From Theocolax elegans (taxonomy: Eukaryota; Arthropoda; Insecta; Hymenoptera; Cerocephalidae): 64,000 nt of DNA. The notes beneath the pieces were generated by a model. It worked only from the letters and a program-made list of their open reading frames with translations, ran no database searches and had not been told where the DNA came from. The translations under genes and the position numbers were made by a program. The stretch is taken from contig CM047426.1 in the NCBI GenBank assembly GCA_026168455.1, positions 42,178,307-42,242,306 on the forward strand, read 5' to 3'. Positions 1-11,223 of this stretch are shown here, in pieces. Position 1 is the stretch's first letter. Every line of letters begins with the position of its first letter.

Positions 1-46
1 TTCAACCGGACTCTGAGATACCACCTTCTACCTCTCAACCGTCGAT
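1..46. repeat. partial unit of the 28-bp minisatellite family
   Basis: The first bases contain 'aaccggactctgagatacca', which closely resembles the reverse-strand form of the 28-bp unit (aaccggactccgaggtagca) that makes up the arms of the foldback element at 45914-47297. This is probably the edge of another copy that lies mostly outside the window. Only about one unit is visible. Confidence 0.5.
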
Positions 47-1004
47 ATATGGGCAAATTTCCCTAACTTTTAATTTTTGGAGAAAAAATGTGGGATCAGG
101 CAATTTTAGGGGCACACCTTTGAAATTTGGTATAAAAGGTTAGGAATATTATTGGAATTGATTGGTATAATGTACTTTTATGAGCGAGAAATGCTTCAAA
201 AGTTGTGCGCGATATTTCATTTTTTTATAATAGGAGCAGAAAAAATAGTGATATGTTTATTAAGATTTTATTTATAAAGCATAGAATAATAAAAATATAA
301 TGAAATATAATAAACATCATTAACTGTCACAGAATACCAACTTATAGTCGATATAATTGAAAATTCCACACAATACAACTCAAAATTTCCCTCCCCTCCC
401 TTTTCTCATACGAAAATTTTCATGCAAACCGTGCTATCAAGTTAAGTCTATCTGTTAGTAAACATCGGTCGGTTCCGTAAATTCTAATAAACGCGTACGA
501 TTTCGGCCAATAGTTTGTGGAAATAATACTAAATTTTATTGAAATTTCAAAGAAGATGTATTCTACTTGTCACAGAAAATCCAATTTGTAATTTATTCAT
601 GTTTTAATTAATTTTAGTTAATTTTTTTTAATCAGCACTTCTTAAAAAAAATTGTTTACATTGCTGTAACTTTTGGAACATTAATAAAAAAAACTCTGTA
701 AATTTGACAGATTGTTGCATTTAATATTTAAGAGATTTTTACTATTTTGATGTGTTGTATACAGAAAAAATATGACAGTCTTCCAAAGTCACATTGCTAT
801 AAATGTTTCGACGATTTTCGCATGAATTCTTTTACTTAATTTTTATTTTATACTTCATTTTTGCAAGCACATACTTGTACTATATCTCAATCTATTTCTT
901 TTTACATCTACTAAATGTAGAATTTGGTTATTTGCTGATTTCGAAAATGCTTCAGTCAATAGAAAGAAAAATATGATAATTTTAAAATTTAGTGAAATTC
1001 CTAA
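47..1004. other. AT-rich non-coding stretch
   Basis: I see no coding sequence. Positions 48-75 (tatgggcaaatttcccta core) are nearly the reverse complement of 9549-9575, so the pair brackets the 9.5-kb block that follows. The rest is simple AT-rich DNA. Confidence 0.6.
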
Positions 1005-1077
1005 ATAGTCGATTGTTAAGAGTCAATAATAAATAAATCCAATTTATTTATGTATGTGCACAACGTTTCGTATTCTG
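1005..1077 (-). repeat. Penelope-like element 3' tail fragment, inverted
   Basis: On the minus strand this segment carries 'acgaaacgttgtgcac' followed by an AT-rich stretch that matches, in the opposite orientation, the tail of the Penelope-like element ending near 9333. The shared part is about 45 bp (1005-1049 against 9287-9333) with a few mismatches. Such tails adjoin the 3' end of Penelope-like elements, so this is read as a second, inverted fragment. Confidence 0.5.
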
Positions 1078-1084
1078 TATTTAC

Positions 1085-1340
1085 TAATTCAGCAATGGAG
1101 GGTGAAAATTACAAATTAACCTACGGTCCACTACGGACGTACAGAGGGTTACCACCGCGTTCCATCCCTCCTGGGAGTCAAGCAGGCACGCCCCGATGCC
1201 CTCAGGGGTGAGGGGACCGCTCCAAGTGATTTGAAATTGGTCCCGTTCCTCCCTGAAACGAGGACACCGTAGGAGGACGTGTTCCACGTCTTCGTCCACC
1301 CCTGGACAAGCCGGGCACTCTGCGCTGCCGTAGACCCCGC

Positions 1341-1345
<5 letters not shown>
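1085..1345 (-). pseudogene. 3' end of an R1-clade LINE ORF2 (fragment)
   Basis: On the minus strand the last 85 or so residues of a non-LTR retrotransposon ORF2 are visible. They include the C-terminal zinc-binding pattern [18 protein letters not shown] (C-x2-C...H-x4-C) followed by [10 protein letters not shown], as in R1-clade ORF2 proteins. The fragment starts abruptly after a (CA)n run on its own strand and ends with '..NFHPPLLN' and a stop. EN and RT domains are absent, so this is a 5'-truncated copy or an insertion next to a microsatellite. Its last 41 bp (1078-1117) recur in the same orientation at 9324-9364. Confidence 0.75.
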
Positions 1346-1407
<62 letters not shown>

Positions 1408-1422
1408 TGTGTGCGTGCGTGC

Positions 1423-1482
<60 letters not shown>
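1343..1482. repeat. (GT)n / (GTGC)n microsatellite
   Basis: About 140 bp of GT repeats, interrupted by a GTGC-rich block. The apparent histidine-threonine ORF across it is only the repeat being translated. Confidence 0.97.
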
Positions 1483-1485
<3 letters not shown>

Positions 1486-1571
1486 CATAGATATAGATAT
1501 ATGTTATTAGGTTAAAATATGTTGAAAATAATAAAAATATTAATACTAAAAATATAAATACATTATTTTAG

Positions 1572-3331
1572 AATGCAAACGAATGCGTTGATACAAATTT
1601 AAATGAAGACCGAGGGATATTGTCTGAAATTTGTAATTCCAATGGACCAAGGAGATCAAATACTTCAATATATGTAACTGAGAATATTGACATAAAAAAT
1701 ATTCTTCAGGATTCCTATGAAGGAAGACGTATTCTAAATTACTACGACGTTCACAAACAATTAACTAAACAAAAAAGGAAAAGATTAGTATGGTATATAA
1801 TATCCGCAGTACTTAATGAATGCACGAGGTAAAATGATTTTAGTATACATTATTTTAGTATACATTATATTGACAACATAACAATAAGCTTGTTTAATAT
1901 TTTTCAGAGAATTACAAGACAAAGACTATGTAATTTTACGAGACAAGATTGTTGAATTGTTTCCCTCTGAAATTGGGTCAATTTATTTTACGCCAACGCA
2001 GTATAAAAATAAATTAACAAAGACTGAGTATAGTCGAAGAAAAGGAAAATTGGTGGATAAATACAATAACCTAAAAAGAGATTCATGTAAGCAGCCCAGA
2101 TTGTCTGTTTCAAGCGAAAATGGCACACCTGGAACAGAGAATCTTGTTCCGGATGATTTGCAGCAATGTGTTGAGTGGCTTCAAAATAATGAAGAACCTT
2201 GGGAAACAACAATCCAGAATTGGATGTTAACTTATGATTATAAACAATCACAAATAGATGGTGATGGTGACAATATTTCTTCAATTTACGAACAATGGAA
2301 TATTTTGAAATCTCCAAAAGGATACAGCCTTATCGTTCTGGATTTTGAAAGAAGCAAAGTATGTAATTTTAATGATGCTATTGCTGGCTTCCATGAATTT
2401 TTTCAAAAGGCTGTTGATGTAAGACCCTTAAGAGATGACGATGTTACTATAAATCAAGGTACCTTTTTTAAATTAATTGACGAGTATTAGTTTATATTTC
2501 AATCATATATAAATTAATTTTTATTTTGTCATATAGACAGCAGAGCCCTGGTTCAATTAAATCTTCTATGTATTATGCTTCCTACTGTAGCTCGAATTCG
2601 ACAAAAGGGTAGAAAATTTTGGAGGCCAGCCACATCTGAAAGTCTTGATGGGATAGTCGTGCACGTCAAAGTTTCGTTTCGTAATTAAAAGTCAATCTTT
2701 AAAACATTAAGTTTAATTTTCAAGTATAAATTAGTCATGTATTTATATTTATATTTATAAAATCAATGTGATTAATTTTTTATAGATTGTACATCAAAAT
2801 ATTTTTTAATGTTTGGGGGAAACTTATTGAAGTTTTTACACTTTTTTAACGATAGTTTTAAATATTTTTAAATGTTGATTATAATTTTTGGGGAAAATGA
2901 TTCAATCTTGTCTATCGAATATTTATTTATTCAAAATGTAAATAGTTAAATATATATTTATTGAATTATTTATTTTTCAGATCTATGGAAATATACAGAA
3001 AGTTAAAGAAGAAAAAAAATTATTTGCTGCTTTGAAGAAAATAACGGTGCAACCATATATTATTGTAGTTGGACAAGAAGATTTTATTGCAACTTCAATT
3101 TATGTGTGCATTGATGACGTTGACTATGAAATGCAGTCATTTCTACAGGCAATAGATGTCTGCTTTAAGTCTTTTCACACGTTCAATGCCAAATATCCAC
3201 CACAAAGTGAACACATTTGGCTTTTGTTGCAACTAGGCTTATACAAATTTAGAAGTAAATGGGATAAAGTAATATTAAACGTAGAAGAACTTTTAAACGA
3301 CATGCAAATTATTTTACCGCCAGAGCTTTAA
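1572..3331 (+). CDS. EnSpm/CACTA-type element accessory protein, four exons, 5' incomplete
   Basis: Four exons join in frame: 1572-1828, 1908-2458, 2537-2670 and 2981-3331, all with GT-AG introns, giving about 430 residues. The first exon lies behind an AG acceptor, and its upstream neighbour is lost or lies beyond the LINE fragment and microsatellite. The protein runs from a 'YEGRRILNYYDVHKQ' region through 'LFPSEIGSIYF' and 'RRKGKLVDKYNNLKR' to an acidic 'QCVEWLQNNEEPW' part, and it ends with a conserved-looking stretch around 'ITVQPYIIVVGQEDF'. I recognise this layout as the companion protein often found upstream of animal EnSpm-like transposases. Its biochemical role is unknown to me. It lies 167 bp upstream of the transposase ORF on the same strand. 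The exon joins are inferred from reading frame and splice consensus, not from transcripts. Confidence 0.6.
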
Positions 3332-3498
3332 GTATTTGACGTGTTCGAGTTTTTCCTATTTAAAAAGACATGGTTTTTCTAATTGTAATCTATCATTTTA
3401 TAGGTTATTAGATTTTAGTTCACGAGACTTTTTAAGTAAAATTTACGTGCAATATTATACTATTTAATAACGCTAAAAAATTTATTTGAATAGTCAAA

Positions 3499-5405
3499 AT
3501 GGAGGTTACATGTCCTTTATGTGATGCTGATTTCACAGTCACCAAAAATTTATTTAAGCATTTAAAATTGACACATGCAGGAGAATGTTTTAAATTGAGG
3601 TGTAAAAGTGAAAATTGTCTAAGGATTTTCAGAAGTGTATCTACTTTTATGCATCACATCAAGGTGCATGAAATTAATTTAGAATTAACGTTGACAAGTA
3701 GAAACCCAAAAGAAATCGAGAACAGTAACATTTTATTTACAAACAATCAAGATGTATTTGTTCAATATTTCAAAGTAAACGGTGGCTGCAAATAAAACGT
3801 AGCTTTGGCGACAAAACTGTATTCCCTTTATCATTATATGGTGATGACTTTGAAGTCAACAATGCATTAGGGTCTCATAAAGATATCAATAAAGTTCACT
3901 GTCTTTACTGTACTATAATTGCAATCCCACCTGAATATTCCAGTTTACTGGATAATATATTTTTATTGCAAATACATAGATCGCAATATAAGAACACTGT
4001 TAAACCTTCTAAACTATATTATCCGGTTTTACAGGTATTAATCGAATTAAAGGCAAATGGGATCAATATTAACGTAAATGGAAAGATTGAAACCGTTTAC
4101 TTTGAAATATTTAACTTGAGCGGAGATAATTTAGAGCTGCACAGCATTTTAGGCTTTCATGAAAGTTTTTCTTCATCTTATCCATGCCGCATTTGTTACA
4201 TGGATAAAAGTAAATGTCAAACTGCAGTAAAAGAAGATTTAAATTTTTTACGAACAACTGAAAAACATGTAATAGACGTAAAAAATAAAACGAACGGAGT
4301 TAAACAAGATTGTATACTAACTAAACTTTCAAATTTTGATATATTTAAATGTGTCTCTTTTGATCCAATGCATGATCTCCAAGAAGGCATTGATCGATAT
4401 GAAATGGCAGATATTTTAAATCATTTTATATACATCGATAAATATTTTACACATTCTCTATTAAAACAACGTTTAGATAATTACAGTACAACTTTTAAGA
4501 CAGGTGAAAATATTACACCGTCTATTAAATTAGATCAAATTAAAAAAGGGTGCCTTATTATGAGTGCCTCAGAAATGAAATTTTTAATATACAATCTTAC
4601 GTTCCTCATTGGTGACTTAATACCTAAATCTAATGAGGTATGGAAATTATACTTATCTTTGCGAAAAATATCATCGTTAATTATGTCTCCCGTATTTACA
4701 AAATATACTGTCGAAATTTTAAAAAAAGAAATCGAAAAACATTTGTTCCTGTATAAAAAGATTTTTAAAAAGAAACTTAAACCAAAGCATCATCACTTGT
4801 TGCATTATGTACGATTGATTGAATTATTGGGCATACCTCGATATTTCTCTTGTATCAGATTTGAAGGGAAGCATAGACCTCTTAAAATCATAGCAAATTC
4901 AACTAGTTGTAAGCGTAATACGCCAAAAACATTAGCGAAAAGAAATCAATTGCAATTAAATTACAACTTTCTTGCTAGCGAAGGTTTCTGCCAAAGATTA
5001 GAATATGGCAAAAATATTGCTTTAAATGTTAAACTTTCCCCTGACTATGACTTTTTAAGACAACATTTAAATGTTAATGAAGAAAAGTATGTTCCTATTA
5101 CTTGGGTAACAATCAATGGGATACGATATGTGCGAAGATCTGTTATAATTTTAAAAACAGAACATCAAAATATACAGTTTGGAGAAATATTTCATATAAT
5201 CTCAAATAAAACATTAAGAGATGTAATATTTGTGTGTGCCAAAGTTAAAATAGTAAACTATTGTGCGCATTTTTGCGCTTACGAAGTAATGGAGACAGAA
5301 GAATTTATTGCAATTTCATTCGATAAATTGCCAATTAGAACATTTATATGTAATGTTAATAAATGCAATCAATCAAAAACCTATGTTTCGTGGGATTTAA
5401 TGTAA
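3499..5405 (+). pseudogene. C2H2 zinc finger plus EnSpm/CACTA-like transposase, internally broken
   Basis: ATG at 3499 opens 98 codons with two C2H2-like fingers (CPLCDADF...H-x4-H, then C-x4-C...H-x4-H), which stop at 3795. In another frame, from about 3790, the reading continues through FPLSLYGDDFEVNNALGSH and a 479-residue stretch to a stop at 5403-5405. The candidate acidic catalytic residues of the family are visible: D in YGDDFE, D in the FDPMHDLQEG motif, and E in RFEGKHRPLK. A poly(A) signal AATAAA lies at 5452. Compared with related proteins the middle portion after the fingers seems to be missing, so I read an internal deletion with a frameshift. The C-terminal 500 codons are otherwise open, so decay is recent or the copy is mildly constrained. 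Assignment to EnSpm/CACTA rests on remembered motifs. Confidence 0.6.
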
Positions 5406-6188
5406 ATTGAACGCAAATAATTATTATTTCCAAAAATGTATTTTGATTCAAAATAAAATATTTTCTTATTATCCAATGTATTTGTTGTTTCCTTAATACT
5501 TTTAATCATATTTTTATAATGTTAGGTAATAATTATATTTATTTTTTGTCTACATTTACTCATTGATTTACCGTGTTCACTAATTTTCGGATCTACTCGC
5601 ATGCCAGAAGTATAAGTTGAAACCTGAGTTCCCAAACTTGAGAACAGGTGGAACCCTCTCCGCGGCTTTCGCGCAAACGCACAATTATTCACTCGGTTCG
5701 TATATAAGGAATTTTAAAGCCTTACAAATAAAGCGAAAAATGCGAGTTAAGCGAAAAATATTTGTACCGAAATGCGTAACATCAATATTGTTAGAATGCG
5801 TGCGACTACTATGCGGCTAGAATAAGTACAATGTCTTCATAACCTATGTGACTAAAATTCTAATATGAATTCTGCATTTACAGGTTACAGCGAGCGGGAG
5901 TAAAGTAAAGGGCAACAGCGAAGTAAATAAGAAAGAATTGTTTTAAATTTATTTTAATGTTTTAAAAAATTATTCGTTTCATAATATTGTTGATCTACAT
6001 ACTATCTAATATTAGTTCAACAATGAAATTCTTGTTTACTTAATCGTTACTTCTTTTAAATCAATAGAACTTGTATTTTTATTAATTGGATAAATACCTT
6101 AATTAAATATCATCTTCTCCTTCATTCTACAACAATTCGTTGTTATTTTTATAGGATATTGTAAGAGCTCTAGTTTAACTACAAATTG
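5406..6188. other. intergenic, no gene seen
   Basis: AT-rich sequence between the transposase poly(A) signal and the Penelope-like element. A 67-codon ORF at 5617-5820 has no recognisable features and I treat it as chance. Confidence 0.5.
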
Positions 6189-7500
6189 TAGTTGGGTCAA
6201 CAGATTTTACTTTTCAGTGTACAGAAACTAAAAATGAAATTAGGGATATCATTGTAAATAACATAAAATCGGTAAGAAAAAAGTCTCCACACATAACATA
6301 TCACGAACGAGAATTTAAAAACAATCTGAGTGAAACTAAATCTTTCTTAAAAGAAAACCCTAACATATTTTTTACACATGCTGACAAAGGCAACTTAATA
6401 GTATGTTTAACTAAAATTGAATATATATAGAAAAAATGAACGCCTTATTATTAGACAATAATAAACATATATGATGATAAAAAGAATCCGTTAAAAAAAC
6501 TACAGTCAGATGTTTATTCTATACTGAAAGACCTTAATGATAATAAATTTTTAAAAAAAGAATACCATAAAAATGAATTAAGCCAAACTAATACAACATT
6601 AGCGAAAGCATATGGATTACCAAAAATACACAAAGATAATTTTCCACTTAGACCAATAATTTCGACAATAAACAGTCCTACACACTAATTAGCAAAAATA
6701 ATTTATAACGATCTAAAACAAGCAATACCAGTTCCAAAATCACACATAAATAATAGTTTTGATTTAAAAGAAAAGCTTGAAAATATATATATATATACCA
6801 ACCGGTTATGTTTTGATATCATTAGACGTTAGTTCTTTGTTTACAAACATCCCAAGTCATGGGGTTCTAAATAGTTTAGATAAACGCTTTATTCATATTC
6901 AAAATAAATGTAAAATCCCCTTTCATAATATCCGCAAAAATATAGAATTTTTATTTAATAGTGTTTATTTTAGTTTCAATAATGTCATTTACAAACAAAT
7001 ATTCGGATCTCCAATGGGATGGACCCACTGTTTAAAAGAATTAATAAGTAAACACAATTGCAAACCAATTTTTTATTATAGATATGTAGATGACGCAATT
7101 TTATGCGTGGAAAAAGTCATATAAACACAGTTCTCAATATCTTTAACAATAATAATAAACACCTCAAATTTACATATGAAATAGAAAATAATAATTGTAT
7201 AAATTTTCTTGATCTCACAATAATCAAAGAAAACTACAGTATTATTACAAATTGGTATAGAAAACGAACTAATTCTAATCGGTTATTAAATTTTAATTCT
7301 AATCACACAATACAACAGAAACGTAATAATATTTATAATTTAGTAGATAGGGCAATAATATTGTCACAAAAACAGTTTTATAAAGAGAATCTAAATATTA
7401 TTACAGAAATACTAAAAAGCAATGAATATCTTATTGAATTTATAAATACAGCAATAAATAAAAGAAAACGCAATATTGCAATTAAAATAATGTTAAAATA
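6189..7500 (+). pseudogene. Penelope-like reverse transcriptase (broken)
   Basis: Reading begins around 'GSTDFTFQCTE' and passes FFTHADKGNLIV, then LPKIHK and LRPIIST. Motif A is SLDVSSLFTNIP (about 6815-6850), motif B is FGSPMG (about 7000-7020) and motif C is YRYVDDAI (about 7080-7100), with DD intact. Stops occur near 6428 and 6686, and a frame change falls near 7105. Between motifs B and C about 20 residues look missing. After motif C the thumb-like region 'HLKFTYEIENNNCINFLDL' continues to a stop at 7500. The element copies RNA into DNA when active; this copy cannot. Confidence 0.8.
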
Positions 7501-7568
7501 GATAAAAAATCCCAATATGTACCATATCACTACCTTATAATAAAGAGTTTTTCAATAAATGTTCCCGA

Positions 7569-9095
7569 ATGCTAAGAAAATATAATATTAACACTATTCC
7601 ATTAATTAATCACAAACTTGATACTATTATAAAATTAGGCAAAGATAAAACATCAAAATGGGAGGAGACAGGGGTAGTTTACAAGTTATCTTGTATTAAT
7701 TGCCCGGCTATTTATATTGGAGAAACAAAACGCTGCCTAAAAAAATCGAATAAAAGAACATCAGAACAATAAAAATCCAGAAGCTGTTGTTACTGCACAC
7801 ATTTTAAATAACGTAAATCACAATTTTAACTGGGAAGATACAAAAATAATAGATAAAAAATCTTCCCGGTCGAAAAAAAATAACTGAAAATTTAACTAAA
7901 AAATTTACTTAAAAATTTAGTTAAAAAGGTAGCTATTATTAGTTAAATTTTCAATTACAAGGATACAAATTTTTCAGAATAATATTTAATTAAAAATTTG
8001 ATTATTATTAGCTATATTTTTAACTGAATATTTAAGTAAATGTTTTGTTGCCCTTAAAACAAAAATGCAGTTGAAAATTCAGTTAATTAAATATTTAATT
8101 GAAAATGTAACTATTATTAAACAAATTTTTAATTATATAATTTGGTTATTATTAGCTATATTTTTAACTGAATATGTAACTAACTATTTAGTTGCACTGG
8201 AAACAAAAATATAGTTAAAAATTTAATTAATACACCGTTTACGAAATTTAATTATTATCACCGGAATATTTAATTAAGTATTAAATTGAAGATGCTAGCG
8301 TTGTGACAACGTTGTGGTGACGTTATTTTAGCAACTTTCCAACGTTATGAAAGTTGCCACGTGGGAAATGTTCGTTGCTCTTCAACGTTACTTATGGACG
8401 TTGTTTGAACGTTGGTTTCCACCCATCACGGCAATTTACAAAATATTAGCGGAAATTTCACACGTTACAGCAACGTTTCTCCAACTTTGCCGCACTTTCA
8501 TAACAAAAATAACATCGCCACAACGTTGTCACAACGTTGGCATCTTCAATTTAATACTTAATTAAATATTCCGGTGATAATAATTAAATTTTGTAAACGG
8601 TGTATTAATTAAATTTTTAACTATATTTTTGTTTCCAGTGCAACTAAATAGTTAGTTAAATATTCAGTTAAAAATAATAGCTAATAATAACCAAATTATA
8701 TAATTAAAAATTTGCTTAATAATAGTTACATTTTCAATTAAATATTTAATTAACTGAATTTCCAACTGCATTTTTGTGTTAAGGGTAACAAAACATTTAC
8801 TTAAATATTCAGTTAAAAATATAGCTTATAATAATCAAATTTTTAATTGAATATTATTCTGAAAAATTTGAGTCCTTGTAATTGAAAATTTAACTGATAA
8901 TAGCTACCTTTTTAACTAAATTTTTAAGTAAATTTTTTAGTTAAATTTTCAGTTATTTTTTTTCGACCGGGTTGCTATAAAAAAAGACTCATTTCGGAAA
9001 TGTTACATATCAATCATCATAATTTGACGTTTAACAGAATCGAAGATACTCAACATTTAAACCGTCAATATAGAAATGTTATGAATATAGTTTAA
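7569..9095 (+). pseudogene. GIY-YIG endonuclease domain of the Penelope-like element, split by a foldback
   Basis: The first part reads ..GVVYKLSCINCPAIYIGET and then KRCL, the GIY-YIG core, to about 7772, with a frameshift. It resumes toward 'DTKIIDK' at about 7858. After the inserted element (7865-8971) the same domain continues as CYKKRLISEMLHI and NRIEDTQHLN, ending at a stop at 9093-9095. Removing the insert and one copy of the TT duplication restores continuous reading across the join, which shows that the foldback landed in an existing gene. This domain nicks target DNA in Penelope-like elements. Confidence 0.75.
7865..8971. mobile_element. 1.1-kb foldback (long terminal inverted repeat) element
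   Basis: The ends are 'cccggtcgaaaaaaaa' and its reverse complement. Arms of roughly 430 bp (7865-8300 and 8545-8971) are near mirror images made of degenerate 'ttaactgaatatttaa'-like sequence. They flank a unique centre of about 240 bp rich in 'caacgttg' motifs. It is flanked by TT on both sides (7863-7864 and 8972-8973), a 2-bp target duplication by the logic of the interrupted endonuclease reading. I see no coding capacity, so it is non-autonomous. Superfamily unknown. Confidence 0.8.
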
Positions 9096-9333
9096 AGAGA
9101 TCTAATGTCCACAAACTATGACGAAATGTTATTCGACGAAGCTCACTTGGGCTGTAACATTATATTCATTATTAAGGTAAAATTTAATTTTTAATTCACA
9201 AGTATTGTAAAATTAGATATAAATATTTATAATTTTGTCCAATAAATTCAGCATCTGAAGAGGTCTGCAAACCTAGCAGACGAATAAATTGGATTTATTT
9301 ATTATTGACCTTTAACAATCGACTATTTACTAA

Positions 9334-10480
9334 TTCAACAATGGAGGGTGAAAATTACAAATTATTGAAATTTCAGTCACACAATTTCAAACCATTGAAA
9401 CTTTTTATTGGAAGGGAGCACATCAAAATATGAATATAAGTTTCAACCATTACCAAGCAATGCTCCAAATTTTACAGAATTTAAATTAAAACTGCTACAA
9501 CGAGGTTAAACACATTTTAAAGCTGCTAAATCAGTGAGTGCCACAAAGAAAAGTTAGGGAGATTTGCCCATATATTTGCTCTCTTTTTTAGGTTAAATTT
9601 AAGTATATATGAATGCATAATTTTTTGTGTAATGTTTTATTTTAAATACTTGAATATTTAAATACATATATTTATCTATGCATATATAGAAAATATTAGG
9701 TTGCAAACAAAAACATTCGTTAAAACAATTTGCAATTTACTCCCTTTAAAATTTAATTAATACATTACTCTAAATATTACCTCTACATGGAGTTAAACTA
9801 TATTAACTCTATGGTAAAGTGTCAAATTAACTCTCATTAGCGTTAAAATATTAACTCTATGGTAAAATGTTAAAATTAACCCTAATTATAGTTATATTCA
9901 ACTCTAAGAAAATTGAACTCGTTATCTAGAGTTAAATTTAACTCCCACAGTTTTAGCGGGAAGTAGAACGCTTCCTGTTTAATTCGAAAAATATTTGACC
10001 AAATAATATTTTTTGGTTAATTTTGCAGCGCTTTTTAATTATATTAAAAACGTTATTTTTCGTGAAAAATTTTATTATCTTGATCAACTCTACAATTGAA
10101 TCAGCGGTGTAGATGATTGACCCGACCGGTTGAATTTAATGATATCGAAAGAGAAAACACATACCCGAGTGAAGCGAATATTATCGTCGATATGAAAATT
10201 ATCCAATAAGCACACGAAAAGGTAGTCGATTGGATATTGCTTATCACGTGTGTGCGCGTATGTCTGCGCGAGTGCATGTTTGCGCGTGTGTTAGTATAAG
10301 TGTGTTTTACTGTGTGTATGTTTGTGCGGTGGGAAAAATCAATTTAAAACCATATTGCTCTCAATACTACATCGGTAACTTGATTTACCAATGCAATGTT
10401 GATGAAAACCTCACATATTTATAATACTGTCATAGGTCAGGTATTGTCAGTGCATAGTATTTTAATTAAAAAGTTCATAT
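9334..10480. other. non-coding, several short repeats
   Basis: Positions 9324-9364 repeat the LINE tail at 1078-1117 in the same orientation. Positions 9549-9575 are the inverted match of 48-75. At 9785-9940 the phrase 'ttaactctatggtaaa' and variants recur several times, which suggests a degenerate tandem repeat. No coding sequence is supported; the small ORF at 10230 is a GT-rich artefact. Confidence 0.55.
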
Positions 10481-10890
10481 AGAGCCGCGGTGGTTCATGG
10501 GTAGAGCTCCCGACTCTCACACCGAGGGTCGTGGGTTCGATCCCAGACGTGTACCTCTGAAAATTTTTTCATGTGCATTTTTCGAACACCGCGACTCAGT
10601 GGCTCGGCGTGTCACTATAATGTGACACCAGTTCAGGTGCGCGTGCGTTTCGTGCGCTTGTCAGTGCATGAGAGGCACGGGCATCTGAACTATAGGGAAC
10701 GTTAGGGACGCGAAGATGTAAAGAGGATCGCGGTGGTTCCATCGGGAGGACAGGAAACTGTAATTATTAGACTAATTATAGTGCACCACTGTTTCAACTA
10801 CATGTGCTTTGTTTACAGACACACCGTTCACCTCCGTCGCTGATTAGCCCTGGCAGCATAAATAGAGCGACGTTAAATAACAAAAAAAAA
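10481..10890 (+). mobile_element. tRNA-derived SINE with 3' A-tail
   Basis: The 5' head resembles a tRNA gene: an A-box-like 'tggttcatgggtaga' and a B-box 'gggttcgatccc' (10540-10551) serve as the internal RNA polymerase III promoter. The body continues to a 3' part 'acctccgtcgctgattagc', then 'agagcgacgttaaataa' and an A-run. Flanks 'aagttcatat' (10471-10480) and 'aagttcgtat' (10891-10900) are a target-site duplication with one mismatch. A close relative lies on the minus strand at 47588-48028. Confidence 0.9.
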
Positions 10891-10967
10891 AAGTTCGTAT
10901 GCATTTGTTTCACTGATTTGAAGAAACAATAATTATCATATATAATTATAAGACTTTCTGCACTTAC

Positions 10968-11223
10968 CTGTTAAAGTCTCATCCTTTTCTTCGCTCAAGG
11001 AACGTAAGGTGGTAAGGTTCACCTGTTCATTGACATCTTCTTTCTCAAACAAGTGAGTAATGCGCGTATACACAAGATCGTCCGGACTGTGCAAGTAAAA
11101 TGACTGTGAACCACCAATTTCTGTATTGTCTTTATGGCATGTATGCTCAAAGGGTAAGTTCATTGGATTGATGTATAGACCATCTCGAGGTCTGGAGCCT
11201 GGTGGGTGTAGAAAAAACGGTTC
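10968..11223 (-). CDS. internal exon of an unrecognised gene
   Basis: On the minus strand a 256-bp open stretch is bounded by an acceptor 'tatgtttcag' and a perfect donor 'acag|gtaagt'. It encodes about 85 residues: HPPGSRPRDGLYINPMN, then HTCHKDNTEIGGSQSFYL and ITHLFEKEDVNEQ. Composition and splice sites are those of a real host exon, and it is unlike the transposons around it. I do not recognise the protein, and I could not find its neighbouring exons with confidence, so the gene probably has long introns reaching beyond the SINE on one side and the 11.2-14 kb stretch on the other. Confidence 0.5.

Larger units (their letters stand above)
6189..9333 (+). mobile_element. Penelope-like retroelement, decayed and interrupted
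   Basis: This is a Penelope-like element, recognised by an RT of that class followed by a GIY-YIG endonuclease. It has multiple stops and frameshifts, a small loss between RT motifs B and C, and a 1.1-kb foldback insertion inside the endonuclease domain. The 3' tail, around 'atctgaagaggtctgc' at 9250-9270, runs to about 9333. An inverted copy of the last 45 bp lies at 1005-1049, 8 kb away, on the far side of the EnSpm-like genes. Confidence 0.8.

Noticed and set aside
1084..1515. His/Thr-rich and Val/Cys-rich ORFs
   Set aside because: They are translations of the (GT)n microsatellite; only the LINE tail part of the minus ORF is meaningful.
10230..10424. 64-codon ORF
   Set aside because: Driven by GT/GC-rich low-complexity sequence.
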